DNA of 22,441 bases from contig CALEMZ010000127.1 in NCBI GenBank assembly GCA_937910975.1, positions 1 through 22,441 of the forward strand. Reading direction: 5' to 3'. Position 1 is the first letter of the stretch. Each line of letters begins with the position of its first letter. This stretch comes from an uncultured Pseudorhodobacter sp. GTDB taxonomy: Bacteria; Pseudomonadota; Alphaproteobacteria; Rhodobacterales; Rhodobacteraceae. The translations under genes were made by a program, and so were the position numbers. Of this stretch, positions 14,530 through 21,516 are shown piece by piece. Below the pieces are notes generated by a model. The model did not search any database and was not told the origin of the DNA. It saw nothing but the letters and a program-made list of their open reading frames with translations.

Positions 14530-15818
14530 TGCTCTCACTGTTCCTCCCCCTGTTCTTGATTTTGCTGCTTGTGGGCCTGCCGGTATTCTTCGGCCTCATC
14601 GCGGCCCCCGCGATATTACTTTGGCTCAACGGCCAAGAGCGCGATATCGTCTTGCTATATCGCAACGTCTATAACGGGATGGACAGCTTTCCGCTGATGG
14701 CGATCCCGTTCTTCATGTTGGCGGGCGAGGTCATGAACCGCTCCAACATCACCCTGCGCCTGGTGGAGTTCAGTCAGGCCATGATGGGCCATCTGCGCGG
14801 CGGTCTGGCCCATGTGAATGTGCTTTCGTCAATGCTGTTTGCCGGGCTTTCCGGCTCTGCTGTGGCCGATGTTTCGGCCCTGGGATCCATGTTAATCCCC
14901 GCGATGGAGAAACAGGGCTATACCCGCAGCTTTGCCGCAGCGATTACGGCGGCGAGTTCCATCATCGGCCCCATCATCCCGCCCTCGGGCATCATGATCA
15001 TCTATGCCTATGTCATGGGCGAAAGCGTGGCTGCGCTGTTTCTTGCGGGCATCGTACCGGGCATCTTGATGGGCGGCGGCTTGATGCTGATGATCCATTT
15101 TCTGGCCGACCGTTACAACCTTCCGGCCGCCACCCGCCGCGCGACATGGGGCGAACGTGGCAATGCCAGCCTCAAGGCCATCTGGCCCTTGCTGACCCCA
15201 GTGATCATTATGGGCGGCATCCTTGGCGGCATCTTTACCCCGACCGAGGCCGCCGCAGTTGCGGTGGGCTATGCCACGCTAATCGGCCTTTTCGTCATGC
15301 GCACCCTGCGCTTGTCAGACCTGCCCGATGTGTTGACTCGCGCGGGCATGACCTCGGCCGTGGTCTTGTTGCTGGTGGGCGCAGCCATGGCGTTCAAGAC
15401 CGTGGCAAGCCTTAGCCATACGCCCGAGTTGCTGGCCTCCATCATCCTTGGCCTGTCGGACAACCCGCTGATCCTGCTGTTCCTGATCAACCTGCTTTTG
15501 TTCGTCGTTGGCATGTTTTTGGATGCAGGTCCCGCGATCATCATCCTTGGTCCGATCCTTGGGCCGATCTTCACCTCGCTCGGCGTCGATTCAGTTCATT
15601 TCGCCATCATCATGGCCGTGAACCTGACCGTGGGCCTGCTTACGCCGCCCATGGGATTGGTGCTGTTTGTCACATCCTCAGTCTCGGGGCTGCGGGTCGA
15701 AACCATCGCCCGTGCGACATTGCCCTTTCTTGCGGTCGAGATCTTTGTGATCTTCCTGATCACATACTTCCCGGCCATCAGCCTTACGGTCCCGCGCTTT
15801 TTCGGTTTCGTTCAATGA
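14529..15818 (+). CDS. TRAP transporter large permease (DctM type)
   Basis: This 429-residue inner-membrane protein has about twelve hydrophobic segments and normal family length. Signatures are LLLVGLPVFFGLIAAPAILLW at the N-terminus, FPLMAIPFFMLAGEVMNRSNIT, LSSMLFAGLSGSAVADVSALGSMLIPAMEKQGY, the IIGPIIPPSGIMIIYAYVMGESVAALFLAGIVPG block and FTPTEAAAVAVGYA. It forms the translocation channel with DctQ and receives substrate from DctP. The start overlaps the DctQ stop by one base. The substrate cannot be read from the permease. Confidence 0.95.
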   Translation: MLSLFLPLFLILLLVGLPVFFGLIAAPAILLWLNGQERDIVLLYRNVYNGMDSFPLMAIPFFMLAGEVMNRSNITLRLVEFSQAMMGHLRGGLAHVNVLSSMLFAGLSGSAVADVSALGSMLIPAMEKQGYTRSFAAAITAASSIIGPIIPPSGIMIIYAYVMGESVAALFLAGIVPGILMGGGLMLMIHFLADRYNLPAATRRATWGERGNASLKAIWPLLTPVIIMGGILGGIFTPTEAAAVAVGYATLIGLFVMRTLRLSDLPDVLTRAGMTSAVVLLLVGAAMAFKTVASLSHTPELLASIILGLSDNPLILLFLINLLLFVVGMFLDAGPAIIILGPILGPIFTSLGVDSVHFAIIMAVNLTVGLLTPPMGLVLFVTSSVSGLRVETIARATLPFLAVEIFVIFLITYFPAISLTVPRFFGFVQ

Positions 15819-15848
15819 GTTACACGTTAACCACAGGGAGAAGAGCCG

Positions 15849-16907
15849 ATGAACAAAATCCTTAAATCCGTGATGCTCGCCACGCTTTTGGCAGGCACCA
15901 CCAGCATGGCGATGGCGCAAGCTGTAACGCTGCGCGCAACCGCAAACTCCAACGAAAATGACGAAGACTATGACGGGCTGGTCGTCTTCAAGAATTATGT
16001 CGAGAACGCGTCGAACGGCGAGATCGCCGTGGAACTGTTCATCGGCACCCAGCTTTGCGGCAAGGGCGATGAATGCCTTGCAGGCGTGGCCGATGGCTCA
16101 ATCGACATCTACATCTCTACCAGCGGCGGCGCAGCGGGCCTGTTCCCATATATTCAGGTCCTCGACCTGCCCTATCTGATGAGCGATGACCGCGTGGCCG
16201 AAACCATGCTGACCAGCACCGATTTCACCTCTAAACTGCGCGCCATGGCAATGGCCGACAGCGGCGACACAATCCGCCTGATGACCATCGGCAATACCGG
16301 CGGCTGGCGCAACTATGCCAACACCAAAAAGCGCGTCACCGGCCCCGGCGATCTGGCCGGCCTGAAAATGCGTACCGTTCCGGCGGATCTACCGCAGGAA
16401 TCAGCGCGCGCCGTTGGCGCCTCCCCCACCCCGATCGCATGGCCAGAGCTGTTCACTTCGCTGCAAACCGGCGTTGTGGAAGGCACCGCGAACGGCATTA
16501 CCGACATCATGAGTATGAAGTTCCCCGATGCTGGCCTGAAGTTCCTGACGCTGGATGGTCACAGCTACATGGGTGCCTTCTGGTGGATGGGCAACGCCCG
16601 TTTCACTAGCCTGACGGATGCACAGAAAACCGTTGTACTGGATGGGTTTGCCGCCCTTCAGCAGGCCACTTTCGCCAGCCCCAAGCGCAAGGAAATCCAG
16701 GCCTATGCTGATTTCAAAGCGGCAGGCGGCGATATCTATGTGCCAACGACCGCGGAAAAAGCCGCCTTCAAAGCCGCGGTTGGCCCGGTGCTTGACTGGT
16801 TCAAGAGCAGCGTAAAAGGTGGGCCGGAAGTGCTTGAAGCCTTCACCGCTTCCGTAGCCGAGGCGCAGACAATCGTTGACGCCAAGCGCGCGGCAGACCT
16901 GAAGTAA
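15849..16907 (+). CDS. TRAP transporter periplasmic substrate-binding protein (DctP type)
   Basis: This 352-residue protein has a Sec signal peptide (residues 1-23, ending AMA before QAVTLRA). The mature part follows the DctP pattern: YDGLVVFKNYVENASNGEIAVELF, then GDLAGLKMRTVPAD with Arg175, the family's anion-binding arginine, and PTPIAWPELFTSLQTGVVEGTANG. Two cysteines (C70, C76 in QLCGKGDEC) could form a disulfide, which is not usual in this position. The conserved arginine fits a negatively charged ligand, and within this cluster sulfoquinovose or its glyceryl form is the obvious candidate. The ATG is preceded by AGGGAGAAG. A strong terminator follows. Confidence 0.94.
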   Translation: MNKILKSVMLATLLAGTTSMAMAQAVTLRATANSNENDEDYDGLVVFKNYVENASNGEIAVELFIGTQLCGKGDECLAGVADGSIDIYISTSGGAAGLFPYIQVLDLPYLMSDDRVAETMLTSTDFTSKLRAMAMADSGDTIRLMTIGNTGGWRNYANTKKRVTGPGDLAGLKMRTVPADLPQESARAVGASPTPIAWPELFTSLQTGVVEGTANGITDIMSMKFPDAGLKFLTLDGHSYMGAFWWMGNARFTSLTDAQKTVVLDGFAALQQATFASPKRKEIQAYADFKAAGGDIYVPTTAEKAAFKAAVGPVLDWFKSSVKGGPEVLEAFTASVAEAQTIVDAKRAADLK

Positions 16908-16913
16908 CACCGT

Positions 16914-16946
16914 CGCGGCACTCGGGTATCCGAGTGCCGCGTCTTT
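16914..16946 (+). terminator. Intrinsic terminator after the TRAP/monooxygenase operon
   Basis: A perfect 12-base-pair stem (CGCGGCACTCGG at 16914-16925 paired with 16930-16941) encloses a four-base GTAT loop and is followed by TCTTT. The T-run is short, but the stem is very GC-rich. It lies seven bases after the dctP stop and ahead of the convergent puuD end. The opposite strand has no T-run, so it acts mainly on the plus strand. Confidence 0.8.
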
Positions 16947-16972
16947 CTGGATAACCCAAAACGCTATAGGCC

Positions 16973-18232
16973 TCAGTTCATCACCAGCGAAAACGGCAGG
17001 TCTTTCGCCGCCGCCCGATACCATTTGCGGATCATGGCGCGCTCTGCATCCTCCATATAGGACACATTGGCAGGGGGCATCGCCACGCTGACGCCTGCCT
17101 GAATGTAAATCAGCCCTGCGTTCTTTGCGATATCCGCAGGCGTCTCCAGTAAGATGTTCTTGGGCGCGCGGTGAATACCCTCATAGCCCGGCTCACGCGC
17201 ATGGCACATCGCGCAGCGCCCCGGAATGATAGAGGCCGCATCGTCAAAACCTTCGGCACTGGCAAACACCTGCTCCACCCGCGTCAACTCCCGCGCCTCC
17301 GATTGCTCATAGCTTTCTTGCATCAGGGGTGCGGTTGACAGCGCCATGATCAAGATGAAAAGCACCACTGAAACCAGCCACGTCCATGTCGGGTTGCCCT
17401 TCTGGGCATGAAGCGCGTTGAAATAGTGCCGGATCGTGACACCCATCAAAAACACCAAAGCCGCGATCAGCCAGTTGTATTCCGTGGCAAATGCCAGCGG
17501 GTAATGATTGGCCAGCATCAGGAAGATCACCGGCAGGGTCAGGTAATTGTTATGCGTCGAGCGCAGCTTGGCGATCTTGCCGTATTTGGCATCGGGTGTG
17601 CGCCCCTCTTGCAGGTCTTTCACCACGATCCGCTGATTGGGCATGATGATAAAGAACACATTTGCCGTCATGATCGTCGCCGTAAACGCGCCCAGATGCA
17701 GCAATGCCGCCCGGCCCGTGAAAATTTGGTTATACCCCCAAGCCATCGCCACCAACAAAACGAAAAGCAGCACCATCAACAATGTAGGCCGGTTCCCAAG
17801 GCTGGATTTGCACAGGAAATCATAGATCAACCACCCCAGCGTCAGCGAGGCCGCTGAAATCACGATGCCTTGAAACACCGACAAATCAGCCTTTTGCGCG
17901 TCGATCAGATACAGCTCCGCACCAACCCAATAGACGATCATCAACAGCGCCACACCCGACAGCCAGGTGAAATAGCTTTGCCATTTATGCCAGATCAGAT
18001 GGTCGGGCATATTCGGCGGGGCCACCAAATATTTCTGGATGTGATAAAACCCGCCGCCATGCACCTGCCACTCCTCGCCAGAAGCGCCCTCTGGCATGTT
18101 CGGCACTTTGCGCAGCCCCAGGTCAAGCGCGATGAAGTAGAACGACGCGCCGATCCATGCCATCGCCGTAATGACATGCAGCCAGCGCACGGCAAAGGCC
18201 AACCACTCCCAGATGATAGCCATCTCAAACAT
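16973..18232 (-). CDS. puuD: Urate hydroxylase PuuD (membrane, cytochrome c tail)
   Basis: This 419-residue protein oxidises urate to 5-hydroxyisourate in purine breakdown. It is anchored in the inner membrane and passes electrons to the respiratory chain instead of making hydrogen peroxide. The first 290 residues hold about eight membrane segments, starting WLAFAVRWLHVITAMAWIGASFYFI and including GGGFYHIQKYLVAPPNMPDHLIWHKWQSYFTWLSG. The C-terminal part is a cytochrome c domain with the heme site CAMCH at 340-344 and Met385 (VAMPPANVS) as likely ligand. The start at 18232 has GGGGAG six bases upstream; a second ATG at 18223 is possible. It is divergent from a LysR gene, which may control it. 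The other urate-pathway genes are not in the window. Confidence 0.93.
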   Translation of the reverse strand: MFEMAIIWEWLAFAVRWLHVITAMAWIGASFYFIALDLGLRKVPNMPEGASGEEWQVHGGGFYHIQKYLVAPPNMPDHLIWHKWQSYFTWLSGVALLMIVYWVGAELYLIDAQKADLSVFQGIVISAASLTLGWLIYDFLCKSSLGNRPTLLMVLLFVLLVAMAWGYNQIFTGRAALLHLGAFTATIMTANVFFIIMPNQRIVVKDLQEGRTPDAKYGKIAKLRSTHNNYLTLPVIFLMLANHYPLAFATEYNWLIAALVFLMGVTIRHYFNALHAQKGNPTWTWLVSVVLFILIMALSTAPLMQESYEQSEARELTRVEQVFASAEGFDDAASIIPGRCAMCHAREPGYEGIHRAPKNILLETPADIAKNAGLIYIQAGVSVAMPPANVSYMEDAERAMIRKWYRAAAKDLPFSLVMN

Positions 18233-18281
18233 ATCGCTCTCCCCTTGATCCTTGCCCGTTAACCCTATGCCGGGGCCGTAT

Positions 18282-18337
18282 TTGATTGTATTGCAAAAAG
18301 ACTTCTAGCTGTTTCAAATTTGTACTAACAATAACAT
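18282..18337 (+). promoter_or_regulatory. Possible promoter and palindrome between puuD and lysR
   Basis: A TTGCAA at 18291-18296 and a TCAAAT at 18314-18319 are 17 bases apart, a weak sigma-70-like pair for the LysR gene. An eight-base palindrome CAAATTTG (18315-18322) overlaps the second element. With this placement the transcript would start only about ten bases before the ATG, in keeping with the missing ribosome site. Weak evidence. Confidence 0.25.
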
Positions 18338-19255
18338 ATGGCTTATCTCGACAACATCCGCACTTTTGTCCGCGTGTATGAGCTGGGCAGCATGTCCTCT
18401 GCCGCGCGCGATATGCGCATTTCCGCCGCAGTTGCCTCTGCCCGGATTTCACAACTGGAGGAGCATCTCGGGGTCCGCCTGTTTCAGCGCACCACCCGGA
18501 TGCTGAACCCGACCGAACAAGGCAACATCTTCTACCCCGGCGCACGCAAAATCCTTGAAGCGGTGGAAGAGGCGGAAACCGAGGTCAATGAGGTAACCCT
18601 CGTGCCGCGTGGTATTCTGCACGTTTCAGCCCCCTTGGGCGTTGGCCGCAGGCTGATCGCGCCCGAAGCCGCGTCGTTCCGATCACAATACCCGCTCATC
18701 AAAATCCGCCTGCGCCTATCGGATCGCAAGATTGATCTGGCCATGGAAGGGCTGGACGTGGCCTTCTTTCTCGGCATCCCCGAGGATTCCAGCCTGCGCA
18801 TCCGCAAGATCGCCGATTGCCAAAGGGTGCTCTGTGCCGCGCCTGCCTATATTGCCGAACGGGGCGCGCCCGAAACCATCGAGGCGCTGCGCTCTGAGCA
18901 TGACTGCCTGAACCTGCGCTTTCCCGGCGCGCCCGAATTTCAGTGGTCTTTGCAAACCGGTGACGGCGTGAAGCGGATCGACGTATCGGGCCCGTTTGAA
19001 TGTGACGATGGCGACATTCTCACCGATTGGGCGCTGCAAGGGCATGGCATCATCATGAAGCCCCTGTTCGAAGTATCCGAATATATCAAGGCAGGCAGGC
19101 TGGTCCCCGTGCTGACCCATCAGCCGCCGGTTCCTATCCAAATGGCCTGCCTTTACTCGCATCGGCGCAAACAAGACCCCAAAGCCCGACTGTTCATCGA
19201 CTTTATGGTCGCGCGCATGTCGCAAACCCTTCGCGACATCCAGCTTATAGCCTGA
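18338..19255 (+). CDS. LysR-family transcriptional regulator
   Basis: This 305-residue protein has the LysR helix-turn-helix at residues 1-65 (YLDNIRTFVRVYELGSMSSAARDMRISAAVASARISQLEEHLGVRLFQRTTR) and an effector-binding domain from about 90 to 300. The PLGVGRRLIAPEAASFRSQYPLIKIRLRLSDRKIDLAMEGLDVAFFLG segment resembles the CrgA/AaeR-like branch. It is divergent from puuD across 105 bases and convergent with bhcD, so purine breakdown is the likelier target; the effector is unknown. No good Shine-Dalgarno lies before the ATG at 18338, though the N-terminus is standard for the family, so the start is believed. Confidence 0.92.
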   Translation: MAYLDNIRTFVRVYELGSMSSAARDMRISAAVASARISQLEEHLGVRLFQRTTRMLNPTEQGNIFYPGARKILEAVEEAETEVNEVTLVPRGILHVSAPLGVGRRLIAPEAASFRSQYPLIKIRLRLSDRKIDLAMEGLDVAFFLGIPEDSSLRIRKIADCQRVLCAAPAYIAERGAPETIEALRSEHDCLNLRFPGAPEFQWSLQTGDGVKRIDVSGPFECDDGDILTDWALQGHGIIMKPLFEVSEYIKAGRLVPVLTHQPPVPIQMACLYSHRRKQDPKARLFIDFMVARMSQTLRDIQLIA

Positions 19256-19280
19256 ACCGATTCAAGAGCCGTAGCGCGCT

Positions 19281-20246
19281 TTAGAAATCAACCGATATCG
19301 CGACGCCTTTTTTCACGGCCAGATCCACCACGGCGGCCGCAACCGCAAGGTCTTGCAGCCCCACGCCTGTGCCATCAAACAAGGTCACTTCCTGCGGGCT
19401 GGTACGGCCCGGATGATCACCGTTGATCACGCGGCCAATATCCACGATCCGCGCCGGGTCCAATGTGCCATCGGCCACCGCATGCTGACATTCACCAATG
19501 CTGATCGCCTGCGCTACCTCATCGGTAAACACCGTCGCACGGGCCACCAAGGCAGCCTCCACCTCTTGCTTGCCCTTGGTATCCGTGCCCATGCAGGCAA
19601 TATGTGTGCCGGGCGAAACCTGCGCCGACAACAAGATTGGCGCGAAGCTGGAGGTAATGGAGATAATCACATCCGCCTCCTGCCCCAACTGGTCCAATGA
19701 CACCGCCTCAAACGGCAGCCCGGCCTCATGCGCAGTAGCGGCCAGACGGTCCAGCATTTCGGGGTGGAAATTCCAGCCAATCACTTTTTCAAAGGCGCGC
19801 TGCTCCAAAGCTGCCCGCATCTGGAAGCTGGATTGATGCCCCGCCCCGATCATGCCCAACACCTTTGCATCCGGCCGCGCCAGATGGCGGATCGACACGG
19901 CCGAAGCCGCAGCCGTCCGTAGCGCCGTCAAAAGATTGCCCCCGACAAGCGCCTTGACCCGGCCCGTATCGGCATCAAACAAAATCACTGTGGATTGGTG
20001 GTTCGTCAGCCCCTTGGCTTCATTCCCCGGCCAGTACCCGCCTGATTTAAGCCCAAGCGCCAAGGAGGTCCGGTCAAACCCGGATTTGAAACCATAAAGC
20101 GCGTCGGCATGGCCAATCGCTTCCCGGATCACCGGGAAATTATAGGCATCGCCCCGCGACATGGCGGCGAAAACGCCCTCCACAGCTTCAAAACACGATT
20201 TGCGGTCCATCAGACCGGCAATTTCTGCCTCTGGCACGATCAGCAT
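19281..20246 (-). CDS. bhcD: Iminosuccinate reductase of the beta-hydroxyaspartate cycle (ornithine cyclodeaminase family)
   Basis: This 321-residue protein belongs to the ornithine cyclodeaminase/mu-crystallin family. The NAD(P)-binding Rossmann motif is VLGMIGAGHQSS (G131 to S139). LGLKSGGYWPGN (K67) and TALRTAAASA (R110) are the conserved substrate-side segments. In the beta-hydroxyaspartate cycle BhcD reduces iminosuccinate to L-aspartate, which restores the amino donor used by BhcA. The assignment rests on the family together with the adjacent bhcC and bhcB genes in the order B-C-D known from Paracoccus. A lone ornithine cyclodeaminase would not be called this. The start has AAAGGA a few bases upstream. 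It is separated from bhcC by 89 bases that hold a strong hairpin. Confidence 0.9.
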   Translation of the reverse strand: MLIVPEAEIAGLMDRKSCFEAVEGVFAAMSRGDAYNFPVIREAIGHADALYGFKSGFDRTSLALGLKSGGYWPGNEAKGLTNHQSTVILFDADTGRVKALVGGNLLTALRTAAASAVSIRHLARPDAKVLGMIGAGHQSSFQMRAALEQRAFEKVIGWNFHPEMLDRLAATAHEAGLPFEAVSLDQLGQEADVIISITSSFAPILLSAQVSPGTHIACMGTDTKGKQEVEAALVARATVFTDEVAQAISIGECQHAVADGTLDPARIVDIGRVINGDHPGRTSPQEVTLFDGTGVGLQDLAVAAAVVDLAVKKGVAISVDF

Positions 20247-20294
20247 GGTGGTCCTTTCAACAGGGCACGCGCGCCCCTCGTTCTTCCAAGAATA

Positions 20295-20316
20295 TGTCGG
20301 GGGCCTGCCCCCGACA
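20295..20316. repeat. Perfect GC-rich hairpin between bhcC and bhcD
   Basis: TGTCGGGGGC (20295-20304) and GCCCCCGACA (20307-20316) are perfect reverse complements separated by two bases, so a stem of about nine pairs with a four-base loop can form in the transcript. It stands in the 89-base gap inside the bhc operon. There is no T-run after it on either strand. It resembles the short GGGGGC-GCCCCC palindromes scattered between genes in many Rhodobacteraceae. It may stabilise or process the mRNA, or attenuate bhcD. Confidence 0.7.
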
Positions 20317-20335
20317 ATTGTGCTTCAATCGGCGA

Positions 20336-21499
20336 TCAAAACGCCTTGCCGCGCGCAGAAACAGGCCAGACGACCTCTACCTTGCCACCGCGCACGCCCA
20401 CATACCAATCATGCACATTGCAGGTTGGGTCACAGTGGCCCGGCACAAGGCGCAACGTGTCATTGACCTTCAAAACGCCACCCGGGTCTGCAACAACGCC
20501 ATGTTCATCGGAACATTTCACATATGTCACATCATTGCGGCCAAAAACCACCGGCAAACCGCTGTCCACGGATTGCGCCTTCAGTCCCGCATCCACAATG
20601 GCCTTATCGGCCTTCACATGGCTCATCACCGTGGTCAGGATGAACAGCGCATTTTCCCACTCGCCCTGATCGATGCGCTTGCCGTCCTTATCCAGAATCC
20701 GACCGTAATCAGCATCCATAAAGGCGTAAGAGCCACACTGAAGCTCGTTGTAAACGCCGGAAGCGCCCTCAAAGTAATAAGACCCGGTGCCACCGCCGCC
20801 CACGATATCACACTCCAGCCCGACGGATTTCAGCCCATTCACCGCATCGGCCACCTGCGCGATAGCCACGTCCAGCTTGGCCTTACGGTCGGCGTAGCTG
20901 TCCAGATGCTGCATCGCACCCTGATAGGCCTGAATCCCCGCGAATTTCAGCCCCGGCGCCGCGTCAATCAGCTTGGCGATATGCACAACGTCTTGCGTGG
21001 TGCTTACACCACAACGGCCCGCGCCGCAGTCGATCTCCACCAGACATTCAATCTGGGTGCCATGCTTTTGTGCAGCGGCAGACAGGTTTGCGACATTGGC
21101 CGCATCATCAACGCAGCACAAAATACGCGCACCAAGCAAGGGCAGCCGGGCCAAGCGGTCTATCTTGGCCGGTGTCGTTACCTGGTTTGAGACCAGCACA
21201 TCCTTGATCCCGCCGCGCACAAAAACCTCGGCCTCGGAAACCTTCTGGCAACACACGCCACAAGACCCGCCCAGCTGTTCTTGCAGCAGCGCCACATCCA
21301 CCGATTTGTGCATCTTGCCATGCACCCGGTGGCGCACGCCCATCTCTTTGGCGAAATCGCCCATCTTCTTGATATTGCGCTCCAGCGCGTCCAGGTCGAG
21401 GACCAGACAAGGCGTTTGAATATCAGCCTCATCCATCCCCGGAACGGCGGGAATATCATAGCCAACGTCATAGGCATCAAAGTTCACAGGTGCGTTCAT
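20336..21499 (-). CDS. bhcC: Beta-hydroxyaspartate aldolase (D-threonine aldolase family)
   Basis: This 387-residue PLP enzyme joins glycine and glyoxylate to give erythro-beta-hydroxyaspartate, the carbon-joining step of the cycle. It has the alanine racemase-like barrel of the DSD1/D-threonine aldolase family. The PLP lysine is probably Lys62 in RVHGKMHKS. The C-terminal metal-site segment is VPGHCDPTCNVHD. CGVCCQKVSEAEVFV and DCGAGRCGVS are further family blocks. I set the start at 21499 because AAGGA lies six bases upstream and the product then begins MNAPVNFDAYDVGYD; the frame is open to 21532 but that would overlap bhcB. It lies 17 bases after the bhcB stop. Confidence 0.93.
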   Translation of the reverse strand: MNAPVNFDAYDVGYDIPAVPGMDEADIQTPCLVLDLDALERNIKKMGDFAKEMGVRHRVHGKMHKSVDVALLQEQLGGSCGVCCQKVSEAEVFVRGGIKDVLVSNQVTTPAKIDRLARLPLLGARILCCVDDAANVANLSAAAQKHGTQIECLVEIDCGAGRCGVSTTQDVVHIAKLIDAAPGLKFAGIQAYQGAMQHLDSYADRKAKLDVAIAQVADAVNGLKSVGLECDIVGGGGTGSYYFEGASGVYNELQCGSYAFMDADYGRILDKDGKRIDQGEWENALFILTTVMSHVKADKAIVDAGLKAQSVDSGLPVVFGRNDVTYVKCSDEHGVVADPGGVLKVNDTLRLVPGHCDPTCNVHDWYVGVRGGKVEVVWPVSARGKAF

Positions 21500-21516
21500 G
21501 GTCATTCCTTCAATGT

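Noticed and set aside
15819..15848. GTTA-N5-TAAC inverted repeat between dctM and dctP
   Set aside because: Four-base arms are expected by chance, and the 30-base gap mainly holds the dctP ribosome site.
20294..21190. 298-codon plus-strand open frame opposite bhcC
   Set aside because: It runs antisense to a complete D-threonine-aldolase-family gene. The composition is shadow-like and no family is recognisable.
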